A stretch of 64,000 nucleotides of DNA, taken from NCBI GenBank assembly GCA_019009955.1, contig CM032228.1, forward strand, positions 68,403,501-68,467,500, read 5' to 3'. The notes under the pieces are model-generated. The model was given only the letters and a program-made list of their open reading frames with translations, did no database searches and was not told the DNA's origin. The first letter of the stretch is position 1. Every line of letters starts with the position of its first letter. Shown here in pieces: positions 45,944 through 58,514 of the stretch. Origin of the DNA: Riptortus pedestris. Taxonomy: Eukaryota; Arthropoda; Insecta; Hemiptera; Alydidae. The position numbers were made by a program, and so were the translations under genes.

Positions 45944-48190
45944 AATACGATTAGCTATTGTGTCACAAGCAGAAAGCGGACCACCACAGTTGCGAGTGGA
46001 CCTATTCAATCTGTCATCCGGCAAGAATGATTGATTCACTAATATGTAAACGTCTGCCCTTTAGACTGACTTTAATTATTAAAATTAACTCAGAAGAGAA
46101 AATGGCAAACAGAGTAGCTAATTGATCTTCTCTGCTCAATTATTTACTTAGATTTATTAATACCATTTTGGTTAATTATAGTCTACTATAAGGAGAGCGT
46201 AAGTTTTTTTTTTAAAGAAAAGTGTTGACCTTGGCCTTCATTAAGAACGAAAGAAAGCAATATCAATAAAATTTTTGAAACCTATTGCCGGATTAATCAG
46301 TCAAATTACAAGAAAATATCTTCTTCTCTATCATCTAGTTTCAAATGTTTTATTCCTCATGTTGTAACTTATCTTTTCTTGTTTTAACACATGAGGGTTC
46401 AAACTCATTTTTTAGTCAGCGACAAAATATTTCATTGGAATTATCCTTAATGGAATGAATTGTCTATGTGGAAACCGAAACCTCAGTTACGAAAGATTAT
46501 GAAAATAAATTCATAAATTTTAGATACCTTCATACATTATGCTCTATATGTTTCGCGAACATCTTCCTTCTTTCTCGGAAAACTAAGCATTGGAAGTAAT
46601 TTCTAATAAAGGAAGGTAACTTTCCGGAACAGCCACGTCTAGATGTTGACATGATATAGATACTGCCACACCAATAGGTATATTTAAGGTTGGAAAAAAA
46701 AAAAGGAAAACTTCCTTCTTTGTTTATAATGCCATGGCTAAATCAGTCAGTGGAAACCAAAAATAAGGCCTGGGGTAGTCCTTGAATGTTAGTTTGACCA
46801 TATCCAATAAGAGTAAAATTATTCAACAGGCATGAGGATGGTATTTTGGCTTCGAAAGCGCTTGGCAAATGCACTAAATTCAATCAACCAATTAGGATCA
46901 ATCTCTTCCGGCAGATTTGACAATGTACAGTTGACCTCCATATTGCTACATGCAAAGCAAAATCGATAATGAAAATTTCAACCAATTTCATGTAGTATTT
47001 TAATTTTAAAAATATTTTTGGCTAAAAGAGTTATATAATATAAGAGCATAAACTAATCGAATTGTTTGGCGAATGTATGTAACAACATAATTCTAATAAG
47101 AACAACAACGTTGAAATAACAACAATTTTTTGTTATCACTATTATAAATCAATTTACATGTCATAACTTTGAGTTTTATTTTTCAAAACGTCTCAAAAGA
47201 GTTGATACATTTCTACAACAATCATATCCTCAGCGTATACTCACTTATGCACCAGGAATACTACTGCACTTGCTTAGTTTCTATGACATGATTGCAGAAA
47301 ATTATCCAGTACCTGAAACAAAAAAAAATCATTAATTTGCAGGGCCATCTTTAAAATAAGAATCATTTGAAATGTATAAAATAATTTTTAAAAATAAAAA
47401 TGATAATTATAATATTCCCCAAGACTTTCACGTTCCTTCTCCTTGAATGTTTGTTCTCTAAAGGAAACCCTAAGAAAGAATGGCTCTCTAGAATTAATAA
47501 TTTCTTCGGAATTCAAAGAAGTTAAGTTCTTAAAAAAATGTAAATAAAGAAACTGTTAAATTTAGACGAAGGACATCAATAAATCAGGAATCAACAAGCA
47601 ATTAAAAGGAATGTAGAGGAAATGATAGAAGTTCTAGTGAAAGAAGTATAATTAAAGGAGATATACGAACAATAGACAGGAAAATGTAACCAAATGTTAA
47701 CAGGTCTTATAATTATTGTGCTCCTTGTGTATGCGTTAAATAATACTTGCCTATTCGGGCTATAAATCAGTACAAGGAAAACAGAACATCTCAAGATTGA
47801 GAAATAAAATCATAAATATTTAGGTCAGTAGTCCCAGCAATTAACAATATTACTAGGAGAAGATTTTTGTAAATTTTATTCGAGAATCAGGGGTTCTCCT
47901 GGTTCCTCCCAACAAATATTTATCAGAGTTCCTCTGTTCACAAAGAGATGCCGCAGTGATAGAACAAACCGACAAATGATGTCGGAATAGCAGAGTTTTT
48001 GAAAGCAGGTGAGAACAAATAGGAATCTGTAGTGAGGGGCCATTAGGTTCATTGTTTGTTGACAGAATTAGCAATCTAACCACCAGCATAAGTGGGGGGA
48101 AAAAAACCTGCTTGTTTATATTCTAATGCTATGATGAAAGTATGAACATGGAATCAATCTGCAAGCTTGGACTCCAGTCACTCCAAAAAA
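45944..48190. other. Low-copy A+T-rich DNA
   Basis: No repeat family or exon was recognised over 2.2 kb. The 67- and 78-codon minus-strand ORFs (47591, 47853) lack domains. Confidence 0.5.
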
Positions 48191-48609
48191 GTCCGTCACG
48201 CAGGTGCTGCGTAAACTAAGCAGGTTTTCCACCCAAGTTTTAGAATATAGAAATTTCACGAGAGCCGAACAGTTACTGAAGTGCCGAACCGAAGTTAGCC
48301 GATCTCATCATGTCCGTTACGTTCAATAAAATGCAAATATCTCTGTTAATATTCAAGATAGAGAATAAATGTATATAACAATATTTATAGTAAATTTAAT
48401 TTTCAAAAAGGTTGGTTCTATACGATTTTTCGATCCGACGTATAGTAACGGAGATATTTCGAAATTACGAAAATGGCCCCACTAAACCCCGCCCCTCTCA
48501 CTAGTCCGATTTTAGCAATTAACGAACTTGACCTTTATTTTTACACAAAACGTTTAAATATCGAGTTGAGTAACGATCAAGCAAAAATTGCGACCGCTAG
48601 AGCGTTAAC

Positions 48610-48669
<60 letters not shown>

Positions 48670-48778
48670 GAACGGACCTCATTTTCGTCATATCGTGGGT
48701 GGGCTCGGTGGACATTTGAAGAAATGTTTCAAAATCGCGTCATGAGTCATAGCTGATATCCCTTTAGGGAGATCTGCT
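48191..48778 (-). mobile_element. HINE-like element, complete
   Basis: GTCCGTCACGCAGGTGCTGC right end after an A-run, AAGCAGGTTTTCCACC, AAATATCTCTGTTAATATTC, the ACGGAGATATTTCGAA core, GACCGCTAGAGCGTTAACAG, a TA tract (48612-48664), ACGGACCTCATTTTCGTC, and left end GATATCCCTTTAGGGAGATC-TGCT followed by AAA. Confidence 0.85.
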
Positions 48779-49614
48779 AAAGCTCAAGAAACATCACTTG
48801 GAACTCAAGCTGATCTATGTACATTAGGGTCTCCCAGAGTTTAGCGAGAAAAAGAAAAGTTCATACACTCTGAGGTCTCACCCTCTAACATATTTATAAC
48901 ATGTGTATCTGATAGATATTTCATGTCAGTTGATTTCCGTTAACACGTGCCGACTTGAAGTTAAATATGTTGAGACAGGATATCAATGCAAGAAGAACCA
49001 GCTTCATTAACTTTGGAAAAACACTTGATTGTAAATTACCGAGTGGATGTCAATTTTTTATTTTGGGAAATGTACAAAGACTACTTACTTGCAGTCTATT
49101 ATTACCTATCTCTCTTATAAAATTATTTATGCATTCGAGGAATAATTCGCTGATCTATGCATTGGCAGATCCAAAATGATAACACACATACAAAAATATA
49201 TTGAGGGTCTTTCAAAATAAAATAAATATTACAAACGACTTCCTGCAGCTACATGTCTGAACGAGTCTATTTCGCTAAGTCGGCATTGGTTAGGAATACC
49301 TAATAAGGCTGAATTCTATATCATTTTTAGAGTGTTAGGTATAAAACTATTGGGTAAATCAGAACATTTCCAATGTCAATTTTTTCGAGACACCCGAAAT
49401 AACGGCAAATAGCCAGAGAAGAAATTAATTTAACTACTTTCAAACGGCAACCTTCAAGGGTCATCTAGCTCCCTAGGTATTGTGCTCCTAGGTTCCGAAA
49501 TAGTAAAAGGATATTCCATCCTTTCTCCTCCTATCGCCAATGGTTTTACACCTACGAGTATATCAACTGTATACGTGTGTTTTCAAAGCGCACTTCTATT
49601 TCCGCATTTTTTGT
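48779..49614. other. Low-copy DNA
   Basis: The 74-codon ORF at 48955 is unassigned. No repeat was recognised. Confidence 0.5.
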
Positions 49615-49630
49615 ACGTTCTGCTGTAGGT

Positions 49631-49852
49631 GCTCAGGTTAGCCATGTGAGTTAAAACGTTGACCTTTATCTCACATAGTAATTTTAGAGTGGCGAGTTCG
49701 ATTCCCGCCTGGGCAATAGTAATTTATTTAGTGACGGAATTTATTAAATAAAATTCTTAGCTCCATCCTGGCTAGAAAAGGGTGGTAACCTGTAGATGAC
49801 CCACCCCAATTAGCCTTAGCTGAAAAAAATAGACGTTAATAAATAAATAAAT
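49631..49852 (+). mobile_element. SINE family A, full-length reference copy with target-site duplication
   Basis: GCTCAGGTTAGCCATGTGAG head, ACGTTGACCTTTATCTCACA, B box GAGTTCGATTCCCGCC, TTTATTTAGTGACGGAATT, CATCCTGGCTAGAAAAGGG, and tail GACGTTAATAAATAAATA. Flanked by ACGTTCTGCTGTAG (49615-49628) and ACGCTCTGCTTTAG (49853-49866). The tRNA-like head with A and B boxes indicates RNA polymerase III transcription, and the duplication indicates LINE-type reverse transcription. Confidence 0.9.
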
Positions 49853-49923
49853 ACGCTCTGCTTTAGTCAAATATTCTTCTGCTTTTGCTTAGAGTTTTAT
49901 TTTGTTCTTAACACTTTAAATTA

Positions 49924-50015
49924 AATTGGGACGGGTTATTTACAGGTTACCACCCTTTTCTAGCCAGGGAGGAACTAAGTATTTTATTTTGTGAATTCCG
50001 TCACTAAATAAAATC
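49924..50015 (-). mobile_element. SINE family A, internal fragment
   Basis: AATTGGGACGGGTTATTTAC, GGTTACCACCCTTTTCTAGC and GAATTCCGTCACTAAATAAA match the body in reverse. Head and tail are missing. It lies 71 bp from the previous copy in the opposite orientation. Confidence 0.75.
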
Positions 50016-51742
50016 ACTGATCACACTTTGATAAGTTGGAGGCTATAAATACTACTCCTGCATACTCAGAGTTCGAAATTCTGAAGAAGATAACGCAAAG
50101 AACAATGAAACTTTAGTTTGATTCTTCAAGTCAAGGTTGAAATTTATGTACATTTTTATAAGAAAGAACAATTATCAAATCAATGTATATTTTGTCTGTC
50201 TGGCCCTAGGTCTTCCGATTAAAAAAGGATATAGTAATTCGAGGTAACGTAAATTTATTGAAGCCCTTGAAGCTAAAGATACAAATGAAGATCCATTACA
50301 ATTGATAAAAGGGGACTGAAGGTTAAAAAGGGACGTTGGAGGTCAGTGGCCGGAGCTTACCCCTCAAAATGTGACGGTGTGAATGGACTAATACAATACA
50401 GTCCTAAAGCAGGGTGGAAGAGGGAAAGGGAGAAGTGTGTGTGTGAGAGAGAGAGAGAGTGAGATGGTGTGAGGGAGTGTTTTTGTAGTGAAAATGGTGT
50501 GGAATGAGTGGGGGAGGCAGTTTCCCTAATACCAACCACTTGTTGCTTCCACCCCTAAAATATTCAACCCCTCGCTCCTTATCGCCTCCGATTTACTAGC
50601 TTTTCCCCGGCCCTAGACGTTTTTCTTTTAGACCCCATTATTCCCCTGTTTATCAAAGCCTTTCATGCCGATTCCGACTTTTTAAAGGCGGCCTTTATTT
50701 ATGTATAACTCTATCTTTAGGCTGTTTTTGTCCCGTAACAATCAGCTTGCGTAATAGCATTTGTCAACGTGACTTATTCTATAACAACTCTAAAGGAAAA
50801 AAGCAATCGAGGTCGATCACATAATTAATCCAAATTTATTTCCGCAAATTGCAATAATTACTTGCCGTAAGCAATGTGGGCCAGATTGTGCAAAAGGCCA
50901 AGGCCGACTAGAAAAGCTCAGAATAAGATTTTTGACAGATTTGCACAACGAGATCTGGATTTTATTGATTTATAGCACGCAATACACCGTTAGGAATTAA
51001 TTATTAGTTTAAAGGTTTTCCAAAGGAAGCACGTGGCAAACATGCTCAAAGTAGACTGTTCTGCGATAGGTAATGGATTAATATTCACTTAACCATCTCC
51101 TTCCTGACTTAGAGTCTAACAGAGAGAAAACCAAAGCTCAATATTTTCAAAATTGTAATGATGTCGCTCGGTTCACATTTCAAACTCCTAAACTGATTTT
51201 TCACAAATGTGACTCCCCTAAGGCGACTTCGGTGGATATCCGAATCGGTAAAACTTCGTTTCGTTCCGAAATGAACAGCTCTAAATCTGGAATCCAATTA
51301 GTATTAATTCTGGTCCGACTGTCAAATTGGGTCATCCGTGATTTAGATATAGGCAAGTAGTCTTATTTTCTTGTTTTCATCGGCAAAACGCAGAGGTGGC
51401 ATCCACATAACTTGGTCAACGTTGAAGAGTCACGTTTTTCTGAAAGTTCAGTTTGGGAGATGAAAAGTGTGAAGGAATATTAAAATCATTGCAATTTTAA
51501 AATGTTATAAGTCTGGTTTTCTGACTTTTTTTAACTTGTTTTGGCTTTTCAGCTAGAGTAAACGTAAGCAGGCGATAGTTCTTTCCAAACCAATAGCCTA
51601 AGTTGATTTTGAATAAAGTTCCATTGAGAAAAAAATTATATAAACTTGTTTTAAAACTCTTCGAAATGCCTGCATTTTACATTACGATTAATAGTTTACT
51701 CGAGGTGGACTATACAAACTAAGAGAGTTTGGTTTGGGGAGA
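50016..51742. other. Low-copy DNA with a GC-richer block at 50330-51300
   Basis: Includes a GT/GA-rich patch at 50430-50490 whose minus-strand ORF is compositional. Balanced DNA with no repeat text follows at 50500-51300. No gene was recognised; it may be regulatory. Confidence 0.35.
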
Positions 51743-52872
51743 AATAGGTTTCCCTTAAGTGGAATTAACTATTGATTTTTAGATAATTCATAGATTACAA
51801 CACGTAGGTTTCTCAGATGGTGATATAAGACACTACTGATCTCATCTCACCACATATTCTCTATTTCTGTGTAAAAAACCGAACTGATGACTGACAAAAA
51901 GAGAGTAAGTATAACTCGCAGGACAATTCACATTGATAGACAAAAAATTGTAGACCATCAATAGTTAAACAAGATATGTTCTAAACATTTTACTAGCCGA
52001 TTCATAATACCGAGATATATTGATTTTTCGAATCCCCCTTCCTCTGAACACCCACTATTTCGAGGTTTCAAGGAAACAAATTTACGAATTTAAGCTTAGA
52101 ATAAAATGGTTAATGACATAACAGCTTATTTTTAATATGACATGAGTTGGAGCTGTTTACTGAAGGCTGAAAACTAAAAAATCCAAATATTTCGTTTAAT
52201 ATTCCTGGTGAAGAGGTAATTAAATTTGCAATAAGATTAGCCCCATACATCTTTCAATCCGACCTATAATAAACGATAATATGTCGAATTTTCGAAACAA
52301 GTTTGTTAACAGCTGAAATCAGACGATGAGGGCAGTTAGAAGGAAGTTGAATGGAAAAATGTTACGAACTAATCTATAAATAAAAGTGTTTAGCTCAGGT
52401 TAGCCATGTGAGTTAAAGCGTTGCCTTTAATCTCACATGGCAATCCTAGAGTGGCGAGTTCGATTCCCGCCTGGGCAAAGGGATTTATTAGTGACGGAGT
52501 TGATTAAATAAAGTCCTTAGTCCCACCCTGGCTAGAAAAGGGTGGTAACCTGTAGATACCCCGTCCCAATTAGCGTTAGTTGCAAAATGTGGACGTTAAT
52601 AAATAATTAATTAAAAATAAAAGTTTCTATAATCGCACTTATATACATATCTCTCTAACTCTAATATTAACCGAGAGAACTATATTTGTTAGGTTTGGTC
52701 TTCTCTAAACCCCGACTCTTACTGATGTAATTTTCACTTTGTATACCTGACCCAATAGGCATCCCATTTCTTGTTCCATGTCCCGTCTCCATTTTTGGAC
52801 CACTGCTTGAAAATGGAGAATAGTTCTGGATCGTGTTCAGCGAGTGGGAAACCCGCTTAGCCCACACAATCT
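51743..52872. mobile_element. HINE-like mosaic remnant, split by a SINE
   Basis: Pieces of both orientations. A left-end trace (GGTTTCCCTTAAGTGGAATT) near 51749. Minus-strand text (CACCACATATTCTCTATTTC; ATGACATGAGTTGGAGCTG; CCGACCTATAATAAACGA) to about 52290. Plus-strand block B (GTTAACAGCTGAAATCAGAC) from about 52300. After the SINE, ATATTAACCGAGAG, TAAACCCCGACTCTTACTGA and a decayed right side (GTGGGAAACCCGCTTAG, about 52844-52861). Heavily rearranged, clearly older than the SINE inside it. Confidence 0.55.
52393..52610 (+). mobile_element. SINE family A, full length, inserted in a HINE remnant
   Basis: Consensus-like head, B box GAGTTCGATTCCCGCC, body and tail. Flanked by AAATAAAAGTGTTTA (52378-52392) and AAATAAAAGTTTCTA (52615-52629), a target-site duplication of about 15 bp. 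HINE block B text lies on both sides, so the SINE is the younger insertion. Confidence 0.9.
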
Positions 52873-54539
52873 GAGGAATGAGTATTTCTAGAGCGAGTGT
52901 TCTTAGCTTTGGAAGGAGACGGAGCAAAAAGAAGAAAGTGCAAAATAAGAGATTCCTAGAGAAGAGAAGGTGTGGATTTAACATTGTCTTTATGGATCGA
53001 GGTTAAGGCTTAAGTGTCCAGAGTTCTTCTTAGGTCGTTTTTTCTTCGTCCCTTTCCTTTTGGCGTCCGGCCATCTCAGTCCTCAAACGGCCTTTAACAG
53101 CCCTTTGCCGAACCAATTTCGATCACAAGTACCACAACTCCTTCCATTTGAAACGTCTCTCATTGAATTGAATTAGAGGTTTTTTCACCAAATTTATTGC
53201 CAAGCGTTATCCTAGACTTCCAAGGAAAGGCGAAGGCCTCACGAAGGTGAGATCCTCCTTGAAAATAAGAGGAAAATAGAAATAAAGTTTTGTCTAACAA
53301 AGAGTGTGAGAAAAACGAAACAAAAAGATACTTAAATAACAATAGGAAATACCTGCCGTTTTTGGTAATATTGCCAATAAGAAAAGCAAAGCTGAATTAA
53401 AAGGCACTTCACCGTTATTCACTGTTCCCAACTTAAAGATCATTTATTTCCCATTAAGGGAAGAAATAATAACGTATACTACGTTCTACCTCAATATGGA
53501 ATAATGACAGTGCTCTTACATGATTAAAATTAAGTGAATTGGCAGTTTCTAGAAGAAGAAATATACTTCATTTGAGAAGAACAGTGAGTTGCTATTCTTG
53601 ATGTTTAGCTTGCTCCTACTACTTATCTATCCTTATATTATGATTTATGTTAATAACTGGATTAGTCATAGAATAAAGAAATACTGATCATTTTGCCCAG
53701 TAATGACCGAGTATATTTCTTATTTTTTAATCTTCAATTGTATAACTAATAAGTTGATATCACTGTTTAATGCAAAAAATAATTCCTTAACTTAAAAATT
53801 AATTTTATTTTTTTGCTTCTTTTCGGAAGGAGTAAATAAATATTTTAAGTGAAGTCTGCTCTTGAGTTACTAATGAAGAGATTTTCTAAACATTTCTTCA
53901 ATATTCAATTGATTTAATCAGATCCGTTAAAATTTAAATATATATGTATATCTACATAAAAGCATTATTTGTGAGTTCATGTCTTGGAAATTAGAGAGTT
54001 CACGTTACAACTACCCCTTACAAGGCAAATGTTGACAGTCGATTAGGATTATCGTTCCAAAAAAAACAAACAAACGGCAAGCAGACACTGTTGATTGGGA
54101 TAGGGGGGGGGTCTGTTGAGAACAAAAGTTGACAGTTGCAAGCAGAGTAACTATTAATGACAATATAATTAATATGATGAATACTGAAATAAGGACCAAT
54201 ATAATTATTTGATAACATGGTGTTTAATGACTAATTTTTATGATTGTCTCGCAAAAAATGTTTTTGAGCTCCAAATAGTTTTCCTTCAACGTGAACCGGG
54301 GTTGGACGCTGTCAGCAAGGATTGGAGGTTTGAGGTTTGTGGTTGCTTGATATCGATTATAAATGTACCAACAACACTGTTGTGAAAAAGCAAATGCCAC
54401 TGCCTGTCCAACATCAGGGGCTCATTTAGCTAAGTATTGAAACCATATTGGTTCAATTATGTGTACTATAAACATTTATAATTGTATAACGGTTTTATTT
54501 TCTGTAAACTTACACTTCTGGCTTTCTTAAGTGCAAGAC
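52873..54539. other. Low-copy DNA
   Basis: Somewhat GC-richer at 52980-53260. No gene, RNA or repeat was recognised. Short minus-strand ORFs (53160, 54011/54018) look like chance. Confidence 0.5.
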
Positions 54540-54544
54540 TAATA

Positions 54545-54793
54545 AATAAATTAGCCTTCAATGGCCGAAATCGGTCATGGGTCAAGTGGATAAGTCTAGA
54601 GACCCATGGAATGGACGGGATCTAAGAGAATCATAATCGTTAGTCATTCCGAGGGGCTGACAGTCGTATATATAGTACTTCAGACCCCCCCTAATCTATA
54701 AGCACTACGACACTAGTGCGCTCTCGTAGCGAACTGATGTTCTGTCTTGTCGGGGATTGAACCTGCCTTAATCCGCACGGCCACCGACGCCCC

Positions 54794-54795
<2 letters not shown>
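54545..54795 (-). mobile_element. tRNA-derived SINE, second family (family B)
   Basis: Read on the minus strand it begins GGGGCGTCGGTGGCCGTGCG, then GATTAAGGC and GGTTCAATCCCCGAC. TGGCCGTGCGGATTAAGGC resembles the A-box region of Leu/Ser-type tRNAs (plus-strand 54765-54783), and GGTTCAATCCC is a canonical B box (54753-54763). The spacing between boxes is shorter than in an intact tRNA, so it is a tRNA-derived SINE or pseudogene. The body ends near GGCCATTGAAGGCTAATTTA. A TA microsatellite adjoins the head. Only one copy seen. Confidence 0.6.

Positions 54796-54796
<1 letters not shown>

Positions 54797-54844
<48 letters not shown>
54797..54844. repeat. (TA)n microsatellite
   Basis: Pure TA tract next to the family B SINE head, outside HINE elements. 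Confidence 0.95.
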
Positions 54845-54848
<4 letters not shown>

Positions 54849-55446
54849 GATTATTACATTTAGTCTATGCATGCTAGTTGTGTTGCTTGATCTCTCTAAT
54901 TGTTTAAGTTTCGGGTAGCGTCATCAATTGCAATTTAAAAAATTCTTTTTGGAAACTTATTAGATGAGGTGGGTAACTTATTCCACAAATAAACAACATG
55001 GTAGCAATGAATGTGTCCTTTAGAGATATTCAGCAATACATTTTATTACCACGCAGTAATCCCATCAACGTGAGATTTGTTAAGCTGTATTAACTTCTGC
55101 GATACGAGAAGTTGTTAAATACGTCCACGGCGCTAGGAGTTGTTAGATAAGAGGCAAGCTAGATCGATATAGCTCCCCAGATCCTCTTTCAGTAATACAT
55201 TTCATAAGGAGAACAATCGAACATGTTAGGCCTGGAGTGCTCCAGCCACGAACATTACCGTATGCAAATAGCTATCGTGGCTTGCACCAATGGTAATTAT
55301 TCCAAGCCTTTATCTAATTCACCTTGTTATAATAAGCCCCTACTTTCAAGACTCCCACTCGGAGAATCGCCGTGTATCATGCGCCTTATTTGAACTTTAT
55401 GGAATCCCCTGGAGGCGCCGTGTAGAAAGTCGTGTCTGAATAAAAA
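54845..55446. other. Low-copy DNA, GC-richer at 55080-55440
   Basis: Contains an octamer-like ATGCAAAT (about 55262-55269) and TAATTA-like motifs in balanced DNA. Regulatory potential is only a guess. The 63-codon ORF at 55327 runs into the HINE and is not credible. Confidence 0.3.
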
Positions 55447-56297
55447 GTCCGTCACGCAGGGGCTGCGTAAACTAAGCAGATTACCACCGTGCTGGTATGA
55501 CACACTAATGATCTCCACACATATTCTCCATTCCTAAGTAAAATTCCGATAGAAGAGAGGGTTTGCTGAAGCTGAAAACGAGATATTTTGAACAACAATT
55601 GTAGAGCATCAGCAGGTTAACAATATTGGTAGTACAGCCATTTTTCGATACAACTCATAATAACATTGGAATGTTAAATTTTCAAAGTCCTCTGCCCCAT
55701 CATAATCCCCCGATTTCAGTCAGTAAGTACTATGAACTTTAGTGTTAAGTTTAACAGATAAGTATTTGTATGGTACATTTTTTTTAAAGAAACTAAAACC
55801 TTAATTGATGGCGTCATCACACAACGTATTTGCATTTATCTCACAACGTAAAAGTTCAGTAGTTGATGTTATAAAAGCATATTGTTAATATGACATGCGT
55901 AGGAGTGAGGGTTTACTGATGGAAAACTAAAAAATGAAAATATCTCGGACCTATAACATTAAATTTAAAATAAGATTGGTTTAATTCATGTTTCAGTCCT
56001 ATGCATAATAATTTGAATTTTCAAAATTCCTCCCTCTAACCCCCTCCCTCTCACCTCTCGTCCGCTTTCTGCAATTAACAGTTATAGTTCCCCATAAACA
56101 TTTAAATTATGAGTCTGTTAGTTGATCAATAAACAAAAATTACGAACGATAGAGCATTAACAGACAAATATATATAGTTTTGAACGGTCATTCACCTCCC
56201 GGGAAGATTCGATGGGTATTTGAAAATAAGTCATTTTGAAATAGCGTCATAACATTTTGAGTACAACCACATTATTTTCCCTCAAGGGAAATGTGCT
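55447..56297 (-). mobile_element. HINE-like element, two-core variant
   Basis: GTCCGTCACGCAGGGGCTGC right end, AACTAAGCAGATTACCACCG, CTCCACACATATTCTCCATT, a first core with CATCATAATCCCCCG, the CATCACACAACGTATTTGCA module, GTAGGAGTGAGGGTTTACTG, a second core near 56010-56060, GAACGATAGAGCATTAACAG, a very short TA tract (about 56167-56176), block A, and left end TTTTCCCTCAAGGGAAATGT-GCT. Both ends retained. Confidence 0.8.
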
Positions 56298-57180
56298 GAA
56301 AGGGGTAAAGGAGACCATGGCATATTTGAATAACTATTAGAGTCAGTAAAAAAAAAATATTTGTATAAAAACTGTGCTATTGTTATAAATAATAAGAATT
56401 GAATAATTATTTTGTTGACAGACTTGTAATTTGGTTATTATGACGTGTTTTATGGGCAGATTAAAAGTTTCCAAAAAATAAAAATCATTCATTCTTTTGG
56501 TTATATAATTAAGTAGTAATTGGATCAAATGCCACAATACCAACGTAAATTGATGTGAATTCCTACATATCATACATCATAGAACAATTTAATGGGTTTT
56601 TATTATGCAATAGTTACATAGAAGAATTATAATCAATATTATATGCATGATTATTTCGACCCCCCTCGGCTTCTAAACTCAAGAAAACTACCTATGTCTG
56701 TTGAGTATAATAGGCAATCCACCTTCTAGTTAGCAATTTTCATATTTATTAACCTCGTTTTACATACTTTCAACCATAAATCTAGAATACAAATAACCCG
56801 TTTCAAATATCCTTTCAATCTATTCAAAACCTATAGCGGTTCTAGGCGATAAATCCTTTAAGATATATAGAACGCTTTTAACGCCTCTACATAATCCTAA
56901 CAGTGATAAGCTTGTTTAGCTCTCCGCGGAGAAAAAAAAAATATGTACAATTCTAAAATGATCTAAAGAATACTTGTATTTTGTAATGGCTTGCGTCCAC
57001 TTCATGTATCTTTGGCTATCAGAGAGATCTCTTGGTTAACCACCTTTTCCAGTCAGCTTGAACATATGGACTTAATTCGGTGAGGCTGTTTGAGAATGAA
57101 ATTGCCTATATAGGAAACAGAACCAATTCCACTGACTAAGATCTTGAAACTTGCAGGTACACCAACTGCATTAGTTATTA
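56298..57180. other. Low-copy A+T-rich DNA
   Basis: No recognised gene or repeat. Confidence 0.5.
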
Positions 57181-57375
57181 GCATTTTTTAGTTTTCGTCC
57201 TTCAGTAAACTCCCACTCCTCTTACTGTCCTATTAAAAATAACCTATTATATTATGAAGCACTTTATTTGAAGCCTGAATACTAAATATTGTTCGCATTG
57301 AACTTTTTCCATTTTCAGAGAAATGCAAAATACGTGGGAAATGTGCTTAGGTAACGCAGCTCCTGCGTGACGGAT
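57181..57375 (+). mobile_element. HINE-like right part only
   Basis: TTTAGTTTTCGTCCTTCAGT, GAAGCACTTTATTTGAAGCC, TTGTTCGCATTGAAC, GTGGGAAATGTGCTTAGG, ACGCAGCTCCTGCGT hairpin, GACGGAT, then T-run. 5'-truncated copy with the alternative 3' module. Confidence 0.75.
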
Positions 57376-57499
57376 TTTTTTGGCCTTAGTGTTTGTCCCA
57401 TTTTCAGCTTAAACAACTGATGAAACCAGATGAAACTTGGTATGAGTATAACTTTATGTGTAACCCAACTTACACTTAGTTTTCAGCTTCTAGAAAACC

Positions 57500-58268
57500 C
57501 ACCAGAGGAAGTTAGAAGAGTGTGGGGGGGTGGAAAATTCATAATATCTCAATTATTATGCGTCGGATCAAAAAATTGTATAGAACCAATCTTTTTGCAA
57601 ATGTAATGTTCTAAAGATATTGATATGTATCTGTTTTCTTTATATTGAATATTAAACGAGATATTTACATATTTTAGTTTTCGGCCACTTGCTAACCCCC
57701 CTTCCTAATAATGTCATATTCACAACATGCTATATCATGAACCACGCTATTCAAAACTCAAATATCAAAAAATGTTTTCAACAGATTGTTTGTGATCCAT
57801 GCAATTACGTTTTGTAATGACGTCAATTAAGATTTTTTGTCTTTGACTCAAAAATGTTTTTTGGTTTATACAGTACTCTATATTTAACATATTTATTGAA
57901 CACTAATGATCATGTACCTTTATAGTTGAATTCGGACAAGACATACAGAGGTTTTAGATGAAGGGGGGGATTTGAAAGTTCAAAATATTTCAGACATTAG
58001 GTATCGAATTGAAAAATGTTATTGATCCAATCTTGTTAAAATATTGATGTCCATCATTTGCTGTTCTATACATTTTTTTCGCTGCTCAAATGTTAAGCAA
58101 GTCATTTGCACCTTCTTGTTTCCTAAAACCTCCATTTCTACATATTGGATTTCTTATAGAAAATCTAAATAAATTTAATAGAGAATGTATTGGTGAGGCG
58201 GATTCACTAGTGTTTCATAACAGTACATGGGAAATCTGCTTAGTTTACGTAGCCCCTTTTGGACGGAC
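57500..58268 (+). mobile_element. HINE-like element without left end, two cores
   Basis: Starts inside block B (GTGTGGGGGGGTGGAAAATT, TATGCGTCGGATCAAAAAAT), then the alternative 3' module (TTCGGCCACTTGCTAACCCC), TAATGACGTCAATTAAG, a second core (ATGAAGGGGGGGATTTG), and a right end ATGGGAAATCTGCTTAG, TACGTAGCCCCTTTTGGACG-GAC. The hairpin is altered. Confidence 0.65.
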
Positions 58269-58514
58269 TTTATTAATTTTATATCTGATAAATAAAATAT
58301 TACGATTAAAAATATTTAATTAATTAATTATTTTCTTATATCATTTTGAAATTTTTTAATTAAAAGAAAAATTAATTAAAAAAATTATGTTGGTTATATG
58401 CTAAAAGTTTTTTTCCATCCAATAACTTTAAGATTATGTTAACGTAACTTTTATTTATGAAGACAATGCCTGATTCAAGTTTAGAGGAAGTTGTTTGCTA
58501 ATGTTTAATAATAT

